From: an uncultured Eubacterium sp.
GTDB lineage: Bacteria; Bacillota; Clostridia; Lachnospirales; Lachnospiraceae
NCBI GenBank assembly: GCA_949959185.1
Contig: CATLIX010000035.1
Span: 1-36,784, forward strand
Direction: 5' to 3'
DNA length: 36,784 bases
The notes under the pieces are model-generated. The model saw only the letters and a list, made by a program, of their open reading frames with translations, did not search any database and had not been told where the DNA came from. Below are positions 24,100 through 33,467 of this stretch, one piece after another. Each line of letters opens with the position of its first letter. Within the stretch, counting starts at the first letter, position 1. Position numbers and translations under genes: made by a program.

Positions 24100-26415
24100 A
24101 TGAAGGAAGCGTACAGAAAAATTCCGGCAGTGGCACTTCGGGGAATGACTATCCTCCCCGGTATGGTGGCACATTTTGATGTGAGCAGAAGTAAATCCAT
24201 CCGGGCTGTGGAGACGGCCATGATGGAAGACCAGATGGTATTTCTGGTGACTCAGAAGCACATCGAAAAAGAAGAACCGGAACTGGAAGATTTATATACC
24301 ATCGGGATTATTGTGGTAATCAAACAGGTAATCAAACTGCAGAATAATGTGGTCCGCGTGCTGGTGGAAGGAGAAACACGGGCCAGCCTGATTTCTCTGG
24401 AGCAGGAGGAATACCTTCAGGCAGAGGTAGAACCTCTGAACCGGGAAGAAGAACTCCTTCCGGTGGAAATTCAGGAGGCCATGATACGAGGCATACAGGA
24501 AACCTTTACCCGATACTGTCTGCTGAATCCCAAGCATGGGAAAGAAATTGCCAGACAGATGGTGGAGATACCCGAACTGGAGAAACTGCTGGATTACATT
24601 GGCAATAATCTGCCGGTGGGTTATGAGGAAAAACAGAAGATTCTGGAGGCAGATTCCATTCAGGAGCGGTATGAAACACTGATGATTATTCTGTTAAATG
24701 AAATCAACATTATACAGATTAAAACGGAGTTTCAGACCAAAGTAAAGGAAAAAGTAGACAAAAACCAGAAAGAATATATTCTGCGGGAGCAGATGAAGCT
24801 GATTCGGGAAGAACTGGGAGAGGACAATACCATATCCGAAGCGGAACATTACCTGGAGGAGACGGAAAAGCTCAACGCAGAACAGGAAGTAAAGGAAAAA
24901 CTGGAAAAAGAGGTGGAACGTTTTAAAAATGTTTCCCTGAATTCCTCGGAAAGTGCGGTGATTCGGGGCTATATAGAGACCCTTCTGGAACTGCCCTGGA
25001 ACAAAGCCTCCAAAGATAACCGGAATCTGGAAGATGCGGAGCGCATTCTGGACGAAGACCACTATGGTATGGAAAAGGTCAAGGAGCGTATGCTGGAATT
25101 TCTGGCGGTGCGGAACCTGACCAGGAAAGGCGATAGCCCCATTATCTGTCTGGTGGGCCCTCCCGGAACCGGAAAAACCAGTATTGCCCGTTCCGTGGCC
25201 CGCGCACTGGATAAAAAATACGTGCGTATCAGCCTTGGCGGAGTGCGGGATGAAGCGGAAATCCGCGGTCACAGAAAGACTTATGTGGGAGCCATGCCCG
25301 GCAGGATCGCCAACGGTCTGAAAAATGCCGGCGTCAAAAATCCTCTGATGCTGCTGGATGAGATTGACAAGATAAGCAGCGATTACAAGGGAGATACGGC
25401 CTCTGCCCTGCTGGAAGTGCTGGACAGCGAGCAGAACAGCAAATTCCGGGACCATTATGTGGAACTTCCCCTGGATTTGTCCGAAGTGCTTTTTATTGCA
25501 ACAGCCAATTCCCTGCAGAACATTCCCAAACCGCTGTTGGACCGTATGGAAATTATTGAAGTCAGCAGCTACACAGAAAATGAAAAAGCACATATTGCCA
25601 GAGAGCACCTGATTGCCAAGCAGATGGAGAAAAACGGTCTGAAAGAAGGCCAGCTAACCATCAGCGACCATGCCCTGGAGCGTCTGATCAGCGGTTACAC
25701 CAGGGAAGCAGGGGTTCGTAATCTGGAGCGCAAAATCGGAGAAATCTGCCGGAAAGCAGCCAGAGAGATTTATCAGAAAAATAAAAAGTCTGTCAAGATC
25801 ACAGGAAGCAGACTGGAAAAACTGTTAGGAAAAGAGAAATATAATTATGATTTAATAAATGAGACGGATGAGATTGGAATTGTGCGAGGACTGGCCTGGA
25901 CAAGTGTGGGAGGAGATACCCTGCAGATTGAAGTAAACATTATGCCGGGTAAAGGAGAATTCCAGCTTACCGGGCAACTGGGAGACGTTATGAAAGAGTC
26001 GGCCCGGACCGGTATCAGCTATATCCGTTCTGTCAGTGAAACCTATGGAATTGACAAAGAATTCTTCCAGGAATGGGATATTCACATCCATATTCCGGAG
26101 GGAGCGGTACCAAAGGACGGTCCTTCCGCCGGAATTACCATGGCCACGGCCATGCTTTCTGCTATTACCAGGCGGAAAGTCCGCAAAGATGTGGCCATGA
26201 CCGGAGAGATTACCCTGCGGGGAAGAGTGCTTCCCATCGGCGGCCTGAAAGAAAAGATTCTGGCAGCCAGAAATGCGGGAATCCGGACGATTTGCGTACC
26301 GGTAAAAAACGAGCCGGATGTGGCGGAAATTGCCCAGGAAATAAAAAAGGGGCTGGAAATTGTATTTGTGGAAAATATGGAACAGGTACTGGAGGCAGCT
26401 CTTCTGACGGAATAG
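24100..26415 (+). CDS. lon: Lon ATP-dependent protease
   Basis: 771-aa LonA-type protease. The N-terminal substrate-binding domain ([20 protein letters not shown]) is followed by a coiled helical region, an AAA+ domain with Walker A GPPGTGKT (353-360), and the C-terminal peptidase. Ser676 in KDGPSAG and Lys719 in GGLKEK form the catalytic dyad, with the same 43-residue spacing as in E. coli Lon. It degrades misfolded and short-lived regulatory proteins in the cytoplasm. GAGGAGA precedes the ATG. A gap of 115 bases to engB contains nothing I can name. Confidence 0.98.
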   Translation: MKEAYRKIPAVALRGMTILPGMVAHFDVSRSKSIRAVETAMMEDQMVFLVTQKHIEKEEPELEDLYTIGIIVVIKQVIKLQNNVVRVLVEGETRASLISLEQEEYLQAEVEPLNREEELLPVEIQEAMIRGIQETFTRYCLLNPKHGKEIARQMVEIPELEKLLDYIGNNLPVGYEEKQKILEADSIQERYETLMIILLNEINIIQIKTEFQTKVKEKVDKNQKEYILREQMKLIREELGEDNTISEAEHYLEETEKLNAEQEVKEKLEKEVERFKNVSLNSSESAVIRGYIETLLELPWNKASKDNRNLEDAERILDEDHYGMEKVKERMLEFLAVRNLTRKGDSPIICLVGPPGTGKTSIARSVARALDKKYVRISLGGVRDEAEIRGHRKTYVGAMPGRIANGLKNAGVKNPLMLLDEIDKISSDYKGDTASALLEVLDSEQNSKFRDHYVELPLDLSEVLFIATANSLQNIPKPLLDRMEIIEVSSYTENEKAHIAREHLIAKQMEKNGLKEGQLTISDHALERLISGYTREAGVRNLERKIGEICRKAAREIYQKNKKSVKITGSRLEKLLGKEKYNYDLINETDEIGIVRGLAWTSVGGDTLQIEVNIMPGKGEFQLTGQLGDVMKESARTGISYIRSVSETYGIDKEFFQEWDIHIHIPEGAVPKDGPSAGITMATAMLSAITRRKVRKDVAMTGEITLRGRVLPIGGLKEKILAARNAGIRTICVPVKNEPDVAEIAQEIKKGLEIVFVENMEQVLEAALLTE

Positions 26416-26530
26416 ACGGCTGCTATATCCGGGGCGTCAAAAGAGGTGCATTCAGCCAAAGACTGTTTTTGGCAGCCAGGTCGGTTAGCCGGAAACTTTC
26501 CGTCAGAAACGGACAGAAAGAGAGAATCGT

Positions 26531-27202
26531 ATGGTTATTAAATCAGCAGAACTGGAAACAGTATGCGGAATCACAAGTAAACTGCCGGATACAGACAGGC
26601 CGGAGGTGGCTTTTGCAGGCAAATCCAACGTAGGCAAATCTTCTCTGATTAATGGTCTGATGAACCGGAAAGCCCTGGCCAGGACTTCTGCCCAGCCGGG
26701 AAAAACCCAGACCATCAATTATTACAATATTAATAACTGCATGTATCTGGTGGACCTGCCGGGATACGGATATGCAAAAGTGTCTCCCAGGGAGAAGGAG
26801 AAATGGGGGCAGATGGTTGAAAATTATCTGCATACGTCCAGTCAGCTTCAGGTGGTATTTCTGCTGATTGATATTCGCCATGAGCCTTCCGCCAATGACA
26901 GGCAGATGTATGACTGGGTTGTCTGTCAGGGATTTGACCCCGTTATCATAGCAACAAAGCTGGACAAAATTAACCGTAGCCAGGTGCAGAAGCATGTAAA
27001 AATGATTCGCAACGGCCTTAAGCTGAAGGAAGGCACTCCCGTTTTCCCTTACTCTGCCCAGACGAAACAGGGACGGGATGAAATCTGGAATTTTATAGAT
27101 GAGATACCGGAAGTTGCGAAGATGCTTGCAGAAAATCCCTCAGCACCTCGCAAAAATGAAGGAAATCCTGCAAAATCAGGAGGGAGACGTGAGAAGAAAT
27201 AA
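26531..27202 (+). CDS. engB: YihA/EngB family GTPase, ribosome assembly factor
   Basis: 223-aa GTP-binding protein (YsxC in Bacillus) needed for late assembly of the 50S subunit. G1 is GKSNVGKS (30-37), G3 DLPGYG (75-80) and G4 TKLD (142-145). The sequence ends in a basic tail ([15 protein letters not shown]) slightly longer than usual, which could contact rRNA. The gene directly follows lon, its usual neighbour. Its last 14 bases overlap the start of the metal-binding protein gene. Confidence 0.96.
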   Translation: MVIKSAELETVCGITSKLPDTDRPEVAFAGKSNVGKSSLINGLMNRKALARTSAQPGKTQTINYYNINNCMYLVDLPGYGYAKVSPREKEKWGQMVENYLHTSSQLQVVFLLIDIRHEPSANDRQMYDWVVCQGFDPVIIATKLDKINRSQVQKHVKMIRNGLKLKEGTPVFPYSAQTKQGRDEIWNFIDEIPEVAKMLAENPSAPRKNEGNPAKSGGRREKK

Positions 27203-28214
27203 ATATCTGTTTGTATTTTGTATGCTGCTTGCCATTACCCTGGCAGGCGGTATTTTTACGAAAGCATATATGAGTCTGGAGGAACAGTCCCAGGAGGATG
27301 AAAAGCTGCGGATTGTAACCTCTTTTTATCCTGTCTATATTGCCGCTGCAAATATTGTGGGGGATACCGGGAGCGTACTGCTGGAGAATTTAAGCGAACC
27401 ACAGACCGGATGTCTCCATGACTATCAGCTCACTCCCCAGGATATGATACTATTGTCAAAGGCAGATTTATTTTTAGTAAACGGAGGCGGAATAGAAGGA
27501 TTTCTGGAAGAAGCAGGAGAAACCTGTCCTGAACTGGCAGTGGAAGAGATAGCAGAAGGAGTTGAACTGCTGGAGGAATATGGAAGTGATTCCATCCAGG
27601 AAATATTTCATGAGTCGGAAGAAATGCATGTGCAGGAGGAAGACCATGGCCACGGAGCAAAAAACGCCCATGGCTGGATGGACACCAGGAGATACTGCCA
27701 GATGGTTCGGAATATGGCAGATGTTATCAGCCAGGCGGACCAGGAACATGGAGAACGTTATCAGGAATATGCAGATGATTATTGCGAAAAAATCCAGGAA
27801 CTGACAGACAGGCTTGCAGCCCTGAGAGAAAAGCTGGAAGAAAAAGGAAAATCTGCTGGAAATAAAGAGAACGGTGGCCAGAGCAGCGCTCTTAATGTGG
27901 TTATTTTCCATGAGGCCTTCGCCTATGTGGCGGATGAACTGGGGCTGAATGTGGTGTACTGCCTGAATCTGGATGAGGAGCGGCAGGTCAGCGCCGGGGA
28001 ACTTGCCGATTTGCTGGCAGCAATTCAGGAACATCAGGTATCTGTGATTCTGGCAGAGGAAACATATGGCAGAAAACTGGGTGAAACCGTGGAATCAGAA
28101 ACGGACTGTCAGGTGTATTATCTGGATACTCTGGTACGGGGACAATATGAAACGGACAGTTATCTGAAAGGCGCGGAGAAAAATATTGAAATTCTGGAAC
28201 AGGCAGCCTGGTAA
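27189..28214 (+). CDS. znuA: Zinc (or manganese) ABC transporter substrate-binding protein
   Basis: 341 aa from the GTG at 27189, which follows AGGAGG with a 5-base spacer. The frame is open to 27099, but that part lies wholly inside engB. A hydrophobic N-terminal helix (YLFVFCMLLAITLAGGIF) lacks a lipobox Cys, so it is either cleaved or used as a membrane anchor. Cluster A-1 features follow: His77 (CLHDY), His161 (AHGWMD) and His241 (FHEAF) as metal ligands, with Glu290/291 in place of the usual Asp. A His/Asp/Glu-rich loop (about 141-161) is typical of zinc-specific members. It would hand the metal to the permease encoded two genes on. Confidence 0.9.
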   Translation: MRRNKYLFVFCMLLAITLAGGIFTKAYMSLEEQSQEDEKLRIVTSFYPVYIAAANIVGDTGSVLLENLSEPQTGCLHDYQLTPQDMILLSKADLFLVNGGGIEGFLEEAGETCPELAVEEIAEGVELLEEYGSDSIQEIFHESEEMHVQEEDHGHGAKNAHGWMDTRRYCQMVRNMADVISQADQEHGERYQEYADDYCEKIQELTDRLAALREKLEEKGKSAGNKENGGQSSALNVVIFHEAFAYVADELGLNVVYCLNLDEERQVSAGELADLLAAIQEHQVSVILAEETYGRKLGETVESETDCQVYYLDTLVRGQYETDSYLKGAEKNIEILEQAAW

Positions 28215-28240
28215 GGTGCTGTCGGAGAAGGAGACGGAAA

Positions 28241-29068
28241 TTGCGGAAAATGGTAAAGCCCTGCGGGCTGCATTGCATTAAGATAAAGCATTTAGGCGTA
28301 ACATTCGCCGAACAGGTAATTCTTGAGGATATCAATCTGCATATTCACTGCGGCAGCCTGAATGCGGTAATCGGACGCAACGGCGCCGGAAAATCCACCT
28401 TAATCCGGGCCATTCTGGGTGAGACGCCTCATACGGGAAAAATAGAATTCAAAGACCGGGAGAACGGACGGATTCAGAAAATGAAGATTGGTTATGTACC
28501 CCAGTCCCTGAATATGGAAAAGCAAACTCCGGTCAGCGTTTATGACATGATTGCCTCTTATCAGAGCAATGCGCCGGTGTTTCTGATGAAAAGCAGAAAA
28601 GTAAAAGAGAACATTCTGGAACATCTGAAGATTTTTCAGGCGGAACATCTGCTGGATAAGCAGGTGTGCAACCTTTCCGGCGGGGAACTGCAGCGGGTGC
28701 TGCTGTCCATGGCGGTGATGGATTCCCCTAACCTGCTGCTGCTGGACGAACCGGTGTCCGGGATGGACAGGAATGGAATGGAGCTTTTTTACCAGGCTAT
28801 TTACCAGTTGAAGGAGGCATACGATCTGGCGGTTATCCTGATTTCCCATGACCTGGAATACGTCAGGCGCTATGCGGATAAAGTGATTCTGCTGGATAAA
28901 ACAGTGCTGAAGCAGGGAAGCGTGAAAGAAGTATTCCGGAGCAGGGAATTTGCCGAAACCTTTCAGACGGGGGCGGAGGAGACGTCCGTAAGGCAGAGCA
29001 GTTCCGGGCAGGAGCCGGAAAGGATTTCCGGTACGGGCCAAAACGATGGGAACCGCAGCAGGCCTTAA
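28241..29068 (+). CDS. znuC: Zinc/manganese ABC transporter ATP-binding protein
   Basis: 275-aa ATPase. The TTG at 28241 is 7 bases after AAGGAG; the ATG at 28250 is too far. Walker A is GRNGAGKST, the signature LSGGELQR, Walker B LLLLDEPVSGMD, and the switch His is in ISHD. The C-terminal 35 residues are a Ser/Gly/Arg-rich tail (VRQSSSGQEPERISGTG) that the core fold does not need. It powers metal import with the neighbouring binding protein and permease. Confidence 0.93.
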   Translation: MRKMVKPCGLHCIKIKHLGVTFAEQVILEDINLHIHCGSLNAVIGRNGAGKSTLIRAILGETPHTGKIEFKDRENGRIQKMKIGYVPQSLNMEKQTPVSVYDMIASYQSNAPVFLMKSRKVKENILEHLKIFQAEHLLDKQVCNLSGGELQRVLLSMAVMDSPNLLLLDEPVSGMDRNGMELFYQAIYQLKEAYDLAVILISHDLEYVRRYADKVILLDKTVLKQGSVKEVFRSREFAETFQTGAEETSVRQSSSGQEPERISGTGQNDGNRSRP

Positions 29069-29087
29069 CGGGAAAGGAGGAAAACAG

Positions 29088-29900
29088 ATGGAGATTTTCT
29101 CCTGGCTTGAGTATGATTTTATGAAATATGCCTTTCTGGCAGTGTTGATTATTACGCCTCTGTTTGGATTGATGGGAACTATGATTGTCAATCGGAAAAT
29201 GGCGTTTTTTTCCGATGCACTGGGCCATTCAGCTCTGACGGGAATTGCGGTGGGCGTGGTATTCGGTGTGGAGAATACAGGTATTTCCATGGTGGTATTT
29301 GCAGTGGTGTTTGCACTGTGCTTAAATCAGATTAGCAGCAGAATTGCGGCTTCCACTGATACGGTGATTTCTGTCTTTTCCTCCTGCAGCGTTGCCCTGG
29401 GGCTGGCAATTCTGTCAAAAGGAGGGAATTTCAGTAAGTATTCCGGTATTCTGGTGGGGGATATTCTCAGCATCACACCGCGGGAAATATTATATCTTGT
29501 TTTGATTTTTATAATCACGCTTGTATTCTGGATATTTGGATTTAACAGACTGCTGGCAGTGAGTCTGAACCGCACGCTGGCGGGAAGCCGGCGTATTCCG
29601 GTTGCTCTCATGGAAAATCTTTTTGCGGTTCTGACCGCATTAATCGTTATGGTTTCCATTAAATGGGTGGGAATTCTGATTATCAACGCATTGCTGATTC
29701 TTCCGGCGGCTTCTGCCCGGAACATATCGGAAAATATGCGGGAGTACCATTTCTTTTCTGTTTTGTTTTCCCTGTTTTCCGGCATACTGGGGCTGATTAT
29801 TTCCTATTTCGTAAATGTGGCCACCGGGCCTTCCATTGTGATTATTGCTTCTGTGATTTATTTTGCCACATATGTGTGGGGCAGGAAAAATAATGTGTGA
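29088..29900 (+). CDS. znuB: Zinc/manganese ABC transporter permease
   Basis: 270-aa membrane protein of the ABC-3 family. I chose the ATG at 29088 behind AAAGGAGG; upstream in-frame codons run into znuC. It opens with a short amphipathic segment, then MKYAFLAVLIITPLFGLMGT. FFSDALGHSALTGIAVG, the conserved family motif, comes next, and about eight helices in total are seen. It forms the channel for the metal delivered by the znuA product. It ends the metal-uptake operon. Confidence 0.93.
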   Translation: MEIFSWLEYDFMKYAFLAVLIITPLFGLMGTMIVNRKMAFFSDALGHSALTGIAVGVVFGVENTGISMVVFAVVFALCLNQISSRIAASTDTVISVFSSCSVALGLAILSKGGNFSKYSGILVGDILSITPREILYLVLIFIITLVFWIFGFNRLLAVSLNRTLAGSRRIPVALMENLFAVLTALIVMVSIKWVGILIINALLILPAASARNISENMREYHFFSVLFSLFSGILGLIISYFVNVATGPSIVIIASVIYFATYVWGRKNNV

Positions 29901-29918
29901 ATGTGCATAATCCCCGTC

Positions 29919-29947
29919 TTTACGAAGTTATTTTCGTATGGTAAAAT
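29919..29947 (+). promoter_or_regulatory. Candidate promoter of the parvulin gene
   Basis: TTTACG (29919-29924), a 17-base spacer and TAAAAT (29942-29947). The spacer contains the inverted repeat TACGAA/TTCGTA (29921-29926 and 29933-29938), which could be an operator. It lies in the 137-base gap after the metal-uptake operon. Confidence 0.5.
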
Positions 29948-30013
29948 AGCAATTGCGAAGGAAAACAGGCCGGATGATGGAAATAAATTAAATTTAAAAT
30001 TAACTACAAAGAA

Positions 30014-30040
30014 AGGACGCGCAAAAGCGCAGGAAACATG
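30014..30040 (+). promoter_or_regulatory. Ribosome site separated from its ATG by a small hairpin
   Basis: AAGGA (30014-30018) is 19 bases before the ATG, too far by itself. Between them GCGC-AAAA-GCGC (30020-30031) can fold. Removing it leaves a spacing of 7 bases, which is optimal. AGGA at 30032-30035 is too close to serve. Confidence 0.45.
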
Positions 30041-30790
30041 AGCGAAAAAATTTTAGCAGTAGCAGCGGGACATGAAATCACAGAGCAGGAGCTTGATAAT
30101 CTGATTCGCAATTATCCTCCGGAGCAGCAGATTTACATGTCGGACCCCAGAGCAAAACAGCAGGTACTGGAACAGTTGATTGCATTCCATCTGTTTTATA
30201 AGATGGCAGTGGACGAGGGGATTACGGAATCTCAGGAATACCAGCAACTGGTGGCAAAGGTAAAGGTGGAGCTGGCCAGCCATATGGCGGCGACCAGTGT
30301 GGTTGAGAGCATTCAGGTAACGGAAGCGGAAGAACAGGAGTATTATGAGCAACATATGGAGCAGTTCCAGGAGAAAGCCCAGGTAAGAGCCAGACATATT
30401 CTGGTGGAGACCAGGGAGCAGGCGGAAAATATCGGCAAAGAGCTGGAGCAGGGGCTGGATTTTGCAGAGGCGGCAAAGAAATATTCCACCTGCCCCTCCG
30501 GAGAGAAAGGCGGAGACCTGGGATATTTTACCAGAGGACAGATGGTGCCGGAATTTGAAAAAGCGGCCTTTGGAGGAGAAACCGGGAAGGTAATCGGCCC
30601 GGTGGAGACGCAGTTTGGCTGTCATCTGATTCTGGTGGAGGATAAAAAAGAAGGTTTTGTAAAGCCTTTCGGGCAGGTACGGGAGCAGATTCATCAGCAG
30701 GTGATTCAGACCAGGCAGCAGGCGGCTTACGATGAAAAAGTAAAAGAACTGGAAGCGGCTTACGGTGTGGAAAGACGGTCGGAAGCGTAA
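30038..30790 (+). CDS. Parvulin-type peptidyl-prolyl isomerase, cytoplasmic
   Basis: 250-aa protein with an N-terminal SurA/PrsA-like helical part (EQELDNLIRNYPPEQQIYM). A single parvulin domain follows (about 117-215): ARHILVETREQAE, then YSTCPSGEKGGDLGYFTRGQMVPEFEKAAF, then GPVETQFGCHLILV. It has no signal peptide or lipobox, unlike PrsA, so it should act inside the cell. It probably assists folding of cytoplasmic proteins; clients are unknown. The next gene follows on the same strand, separated by 71 bases. Confidence 0.92.
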   Translation: MSEKILAVAAGHEITEQELDNLIRNYPPEQQIYMSDPRAKQQVLEQLIAFHLFYKMAVDEGITESQEYQQLVAKVKVELASHMAATSVVESIQVTEAEEQEYYEQHMEQFQEKAQVRARHILVETREQAENIGKELEQGLDFAEAAKKYSTCPSGEKGGDLGYFTRGQMVPEFEKAAFGGETGKVIGPVETQFGCHLILVEDKKEGFVKPFGQVREQIHQQVIQTRQQAAYDEKVKELEAAYGVERRSEA

Positions 30791-30861
30791 GATGTACAGA
30801 TTTGGCAGAAAAATTTTTCAGGCGCAGACAGTATGCGTTCCAAAAAGCAGGGAGTGGTAGC

Positions 30862-31983
30862 GTGAAACAGTCGACAAAATACTGGAAGATACTTGTAAAT
30901 TTGCTGGTGGCAGTGTTTACCATTGTGTGTCTTTGTGTTATTTTTCCAAAATTACTGATGTTTTTCATGCCCTTTGTGGTTGGATGGATTATTTCCATGA
31001 TTGCCAATCCGCTGGTGCGTTTTCTGGAAAGAAAGGTAAAAATCGTCCGGAAGCACAGTTCCATGATGATTATTATCGCAGTGCTGGCAGCAGTCATCGG
31101 ACTGGGGTATCTGGCCGTATCCCGTCTGGTGGTGGAAACGGGGAACCTGATTTCCAGCCTTCCGGAGATTTATGAGAATTTTCAGGAAGATTTTGAGGAA
31201 ATCGGAGAGAATTTTCAGGGATTTTATGACAGGCTTCCCAAAGATACCCAGGAAGATATTCAGGAAGTGACTTCTGAATTCGCAGGATATGTGGGCGGCC
31301 TGGTGCAGGCAATCGGCGAACCCACCTTTGAAGCGGCGGGTAATTTTGCCAAAAATGTGCCGGGAACACTGATTGCCATTATTATGAGTATTCTTTCCGC
31401 TTACTTTTTTACAGCAGAACGGGACGCCATACTGGCTGAAATGAAGAAAAGCGTACCTTCCGGCATCTGGAACCGGGTGGCCGGGGTGATTCAGGATTTG
31501 AAACGGGTGGTAGGCGGTTATTTCAAAGCCCAGTTTAAAATTATGGGCGTAGTCTACGTGCTGCTGGTTATCGGGCTTTTTATTCTGAAAGTCAATTACG
31601 TGCTGCTGGTGGCTTTTATCATCGCATTTCTGGACATGCTGCCTTTCTTTGGCACAGGGACCGTGCTGGCCCCCTGGGCAGTGATTAAGATTCTGTCCGG
31701 AGATTACCGGATGGCAGTGGGCCTGATTATCCTCTATGCGGTAACCCAGATTGTGCGTCAGGTTATCCAGCCCAAGATTGTGGGAGATACCATTGGTATG
31801 AATCCCCTGGCAACCCTGTTTTTCATGTATATCGGGTATAAAATCAGCAGCATTGTGGGAATGATTATTGCAGTTCCCGTGGGCATGATTCTGATTAACC
31901 TCTATAAGGCGGGAGTGTTTGACAATCAGATTCGCTGCATACGGGAACTGGTGAATGATATTAACGAATTTCGGAAGTTTTAA
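30862..31983 (+). CDS. AI-2E family transporter (YtvI/PerM-type membrane protein)
   Basis: 373 aa from the GTG at 30862, which has AGGGAG 7 bases upstream. A TTG at 30802 in frame would add 20 basic residues and has no good ribosome site. The protein opens with two membrane helices (YWKILVNLLVAVFTIVCLCV and FFMPFVVGWIISMIANPLVRFLE), then an extended soluble segment, then further helices. IIAFLDMLPFFGTGTVLAPWA is the family signature. Members export small molecules or ions; in spore formers the YtvI branch is common. Function here is open. Its 3' end overlaps that of the convergent flippase gene by 23 bases. Confidence 0.88.
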   Translation: MKQSTKYWKILVNLLVAVFTIVCLCVIFPKLLMFFMPFVVGWIISMIANPLVRFLERKVKIVRKHSSMMIIIAVLAAVIGLGYLAVSRLVVETGNLISSLPEIYENFQEDFEEIGENFQGFYDRLPKDTQEDIQEVTSEFAGYVGGLVQAIGEPTFEAAGNFAKNVPGTLIAIIMSILSAYFFTAERDAILAEMKKSVPSGIWNRVAGVIQDLKRVVGGYFKAQFKIMGVVYVLLVIGLFILKVNYVLLVAFIIAFLDMLPFFGTGTVLAPWAVIKILSGDYRMAVGLIILYAVTQIVRQVIQPKIVGDTIGMNPLATLFFMYIGYKISSIVGMIIAVPVGMILINLYKAGVFDNQIRCIRELVNDINEFRKF

Positions 31984-33325
31984 GGGCGCTGTTTTTCCGG
32001 AGCAGCAGAAACAGCGCGCCGGCCGCCATTACGGACTGGCTGAGCAGAAGGCCCCACAGGTAGCCCTTGATACCGGCCGCAGGAATCACAAACAGAACAA
32101 ATCCAATGCGGATGCCAAGGCCCATAACATTTAAAAAGAAGGTGGAAGTGGTCTTTCCAAGCCCGTTTAAAATGCTGTGCAGGGTGGTGGAAAGATACAG
32201 GAAAGGACAAATCCAGCCCAGAATCACAATAAAGGTTCCGGCCAGTTCATTTCCAAAGAGGAAGGAACCCATCCACCGTCCCAGAAACAGGAACATCATG
32301 GTACATCCAAAGCCCAGCAGAAGACTGTAGAAGCAGGTGCGCTTAATCAGGGTCAGGATGTAACGGTGTTCCTTTTTTTCCTGCGCTTCCGCAATGGCAG
32401 GAAGGAGCATGACGGATACGGAGTTGGTGAGTACGGAAGGAAACAGCACCATGGGCAGAGCCATACCTGTCAGGATGCCGTAGACGCTTAAGGATTCGGA
32501 GGTGGAGTAGCCGTACTGGCGCAACTGTCCCGGAATCATCACGGCTTCCATACTCTGGAGAATATTTACCAGAACCCGGTTGGCGCTTAAGGGAAGAGAC
32601 ATCAGAAAAATCTGATGCATGGCTCCCAGGCGGCTGCCCCGGTTCTTTTTTCTGCGCAGAAAGCTGACGGAAAAAAGAACGGCGGCAAGTTCTCCGGCAA
32701 CCATACCCCAAATCACCAGATTCAGAGAGATGGCGCCGTGTTTTTCCATGGAAATTTCAAAAAACAGCCATACGCTGGCTACCCGGATAAACTGTTCCAG
32801 CAACTGGGAAGCGGCGGGCACAAATGTTTTTTTCAGTCCGTAGAAATAACCGTTGATACAGGAATGGATGGCCGCAAAAGGAATGGTGAGGGACAGAATC
32901 TGAAGGAGCGGGGCGCACCTGGGTTCCTCCAGAAATGCAATGGCAATCCAGTCTGAAAAGCGGTATAAAAACAGGGTGCAGGCAAACGCCAGGGACAGAG
33001 ACAGCGTAAGGCCCGCAGTCAGATAGCATTTTTCATTGTGAAAAGATTTCCGGCAGTATGGGGAACCGGGGGTGCTGTTGCAGCCGGAACTGGCAGCCTG
33101 GGCCACAAACCGGGAAATGGCGGTCTGTATGGCGGAGGAGGTCAGAGAAATGGTAAGGACATGGATGGGAAAGGTAAGCTGGTAAATTCCCATTCCCTCA
33201 GCACCAATCCTCTGCGAAAGGAATATTCTATAGAAAAAGCCAATGAGCCGGGAAAGAAGGCCCGACAGGGTCAGCAGCAGAGTTCCGGTAATCAGCGGGT
33301 GGTTGCGCAGAGATTTATAATTCAT
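31961..33325 (-). CDS. SpoVB/MurJ-type lipid flippase of the MOP superfamily
   Basis: 454-aa polytopic membrane protein with about 12-14 helices. It opens LITGTLLLTLSGLLSRLIGFFYRIFLSQRIG, a stretch that marks the SpoVB/polysaccharide-flippase family, followed by AEGMGIYQL. The ATG follows GGAGG. SpoVB proteins are needed for spore cortex formation and probably flip lipid-linked peptidoglycan precursors. The length is shorter than Bacillus SpoVB (about 518) because of a reduced C-terminus. Whether this copy serves sporulation or general wall synthesis cannot be told. Confidence 0.88.
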   Translation of the reverse strand: MNYKSLRNHPLITGTLLLTLSGLLSRLIGFFYRIFLSQRIGAEGMGIYQLTFPIHVLTISLTSSAIQTAISRFVAQAASSGCNSTPGSPYCRKSFHNEKCYLTAGLTLSLSLAFACTLFLYRFSDWIAIAFLEEPRCAPLLQILSLTIPFAAIHSCINGYFYGLKKTFVPAASQLLEQFIRVASVWLFFEISMEKHGAISLNLVIWGMVAGELAAVLFSVSFLRRKKNRGSRLGAMHQIFLMSLPLSANRVLVNILQSMEAVMIPGQLRQYGYSTSESLSVYGILTGMALPMVLFPSVLTNSVSVMLLPAIAEAQEKKEHRYILTLIKRTCFYSLLLGFGCTMMFLFLGRWMGSFLFGNELAGTFIVILGWICPFLYLSTTLHSILNGLGKTTSTFFLNVMGLGIRIGFVLFVIPAAGIKGYLWGLLLSQSVMAAGALFLLLRKNSALKTSEIR

Positions 33326-33388
33326 AATGCCTCCGGGGAAAAATTCAGGATTATTTTAATCTATGTACCGGAACAGGGAAAAAGAACC

Positions 33389-33417
33389 TTGACACAGGAA
33401 GAAAAACATGATACTAT
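33389..33417 (+). promoter_or_regulatory. Promoter of the iscR-iscS-iscU-mnmA operon
   Basis: TTGACA (33389-33394), a 17-base spacer and TACTAT (33412-33417). Transcription would start near 33424, which rules out start codons upstream of it for the regulator and supports the TTG at 33468. Confidence 0.75.
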
Positions 33418-33428
33418 GCGTTTGTGAC

Positions 33429-33455
33429 AAATCCCCACTAAAACACTCGGAATTC
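33429..33455 (+). promoter_or_regulatory. Possible Rrf2/IscR operator in the leader
   Basis: AAATCCCC (33429-33436) and CGGAATT (33448-33454) are imperfect inverted halves around an A-rich centre, just after the predicted start site. Rrf2-type repressors bind sites of this size and position to control their own operon. The match is loose and was made by eye. Confidence 0.3.
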
Positions 33456-33467
33456 AGAGGTGATAGG

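Noticed and set aside
24694-25608. Long open frame (304 codons) on the minus strand inside lon
   Set aside because: It is antisense to strongly conserved Lon coding sequence, the product is low-complexity Phe/His-rich, and no ribosome site was seen. It is a codon-bias shadow.
33408-33467. Upstream start for the Rrf2 regulator
   Set aside because: It overlaps the predicted -10 box, so it would lie before the transcription start.
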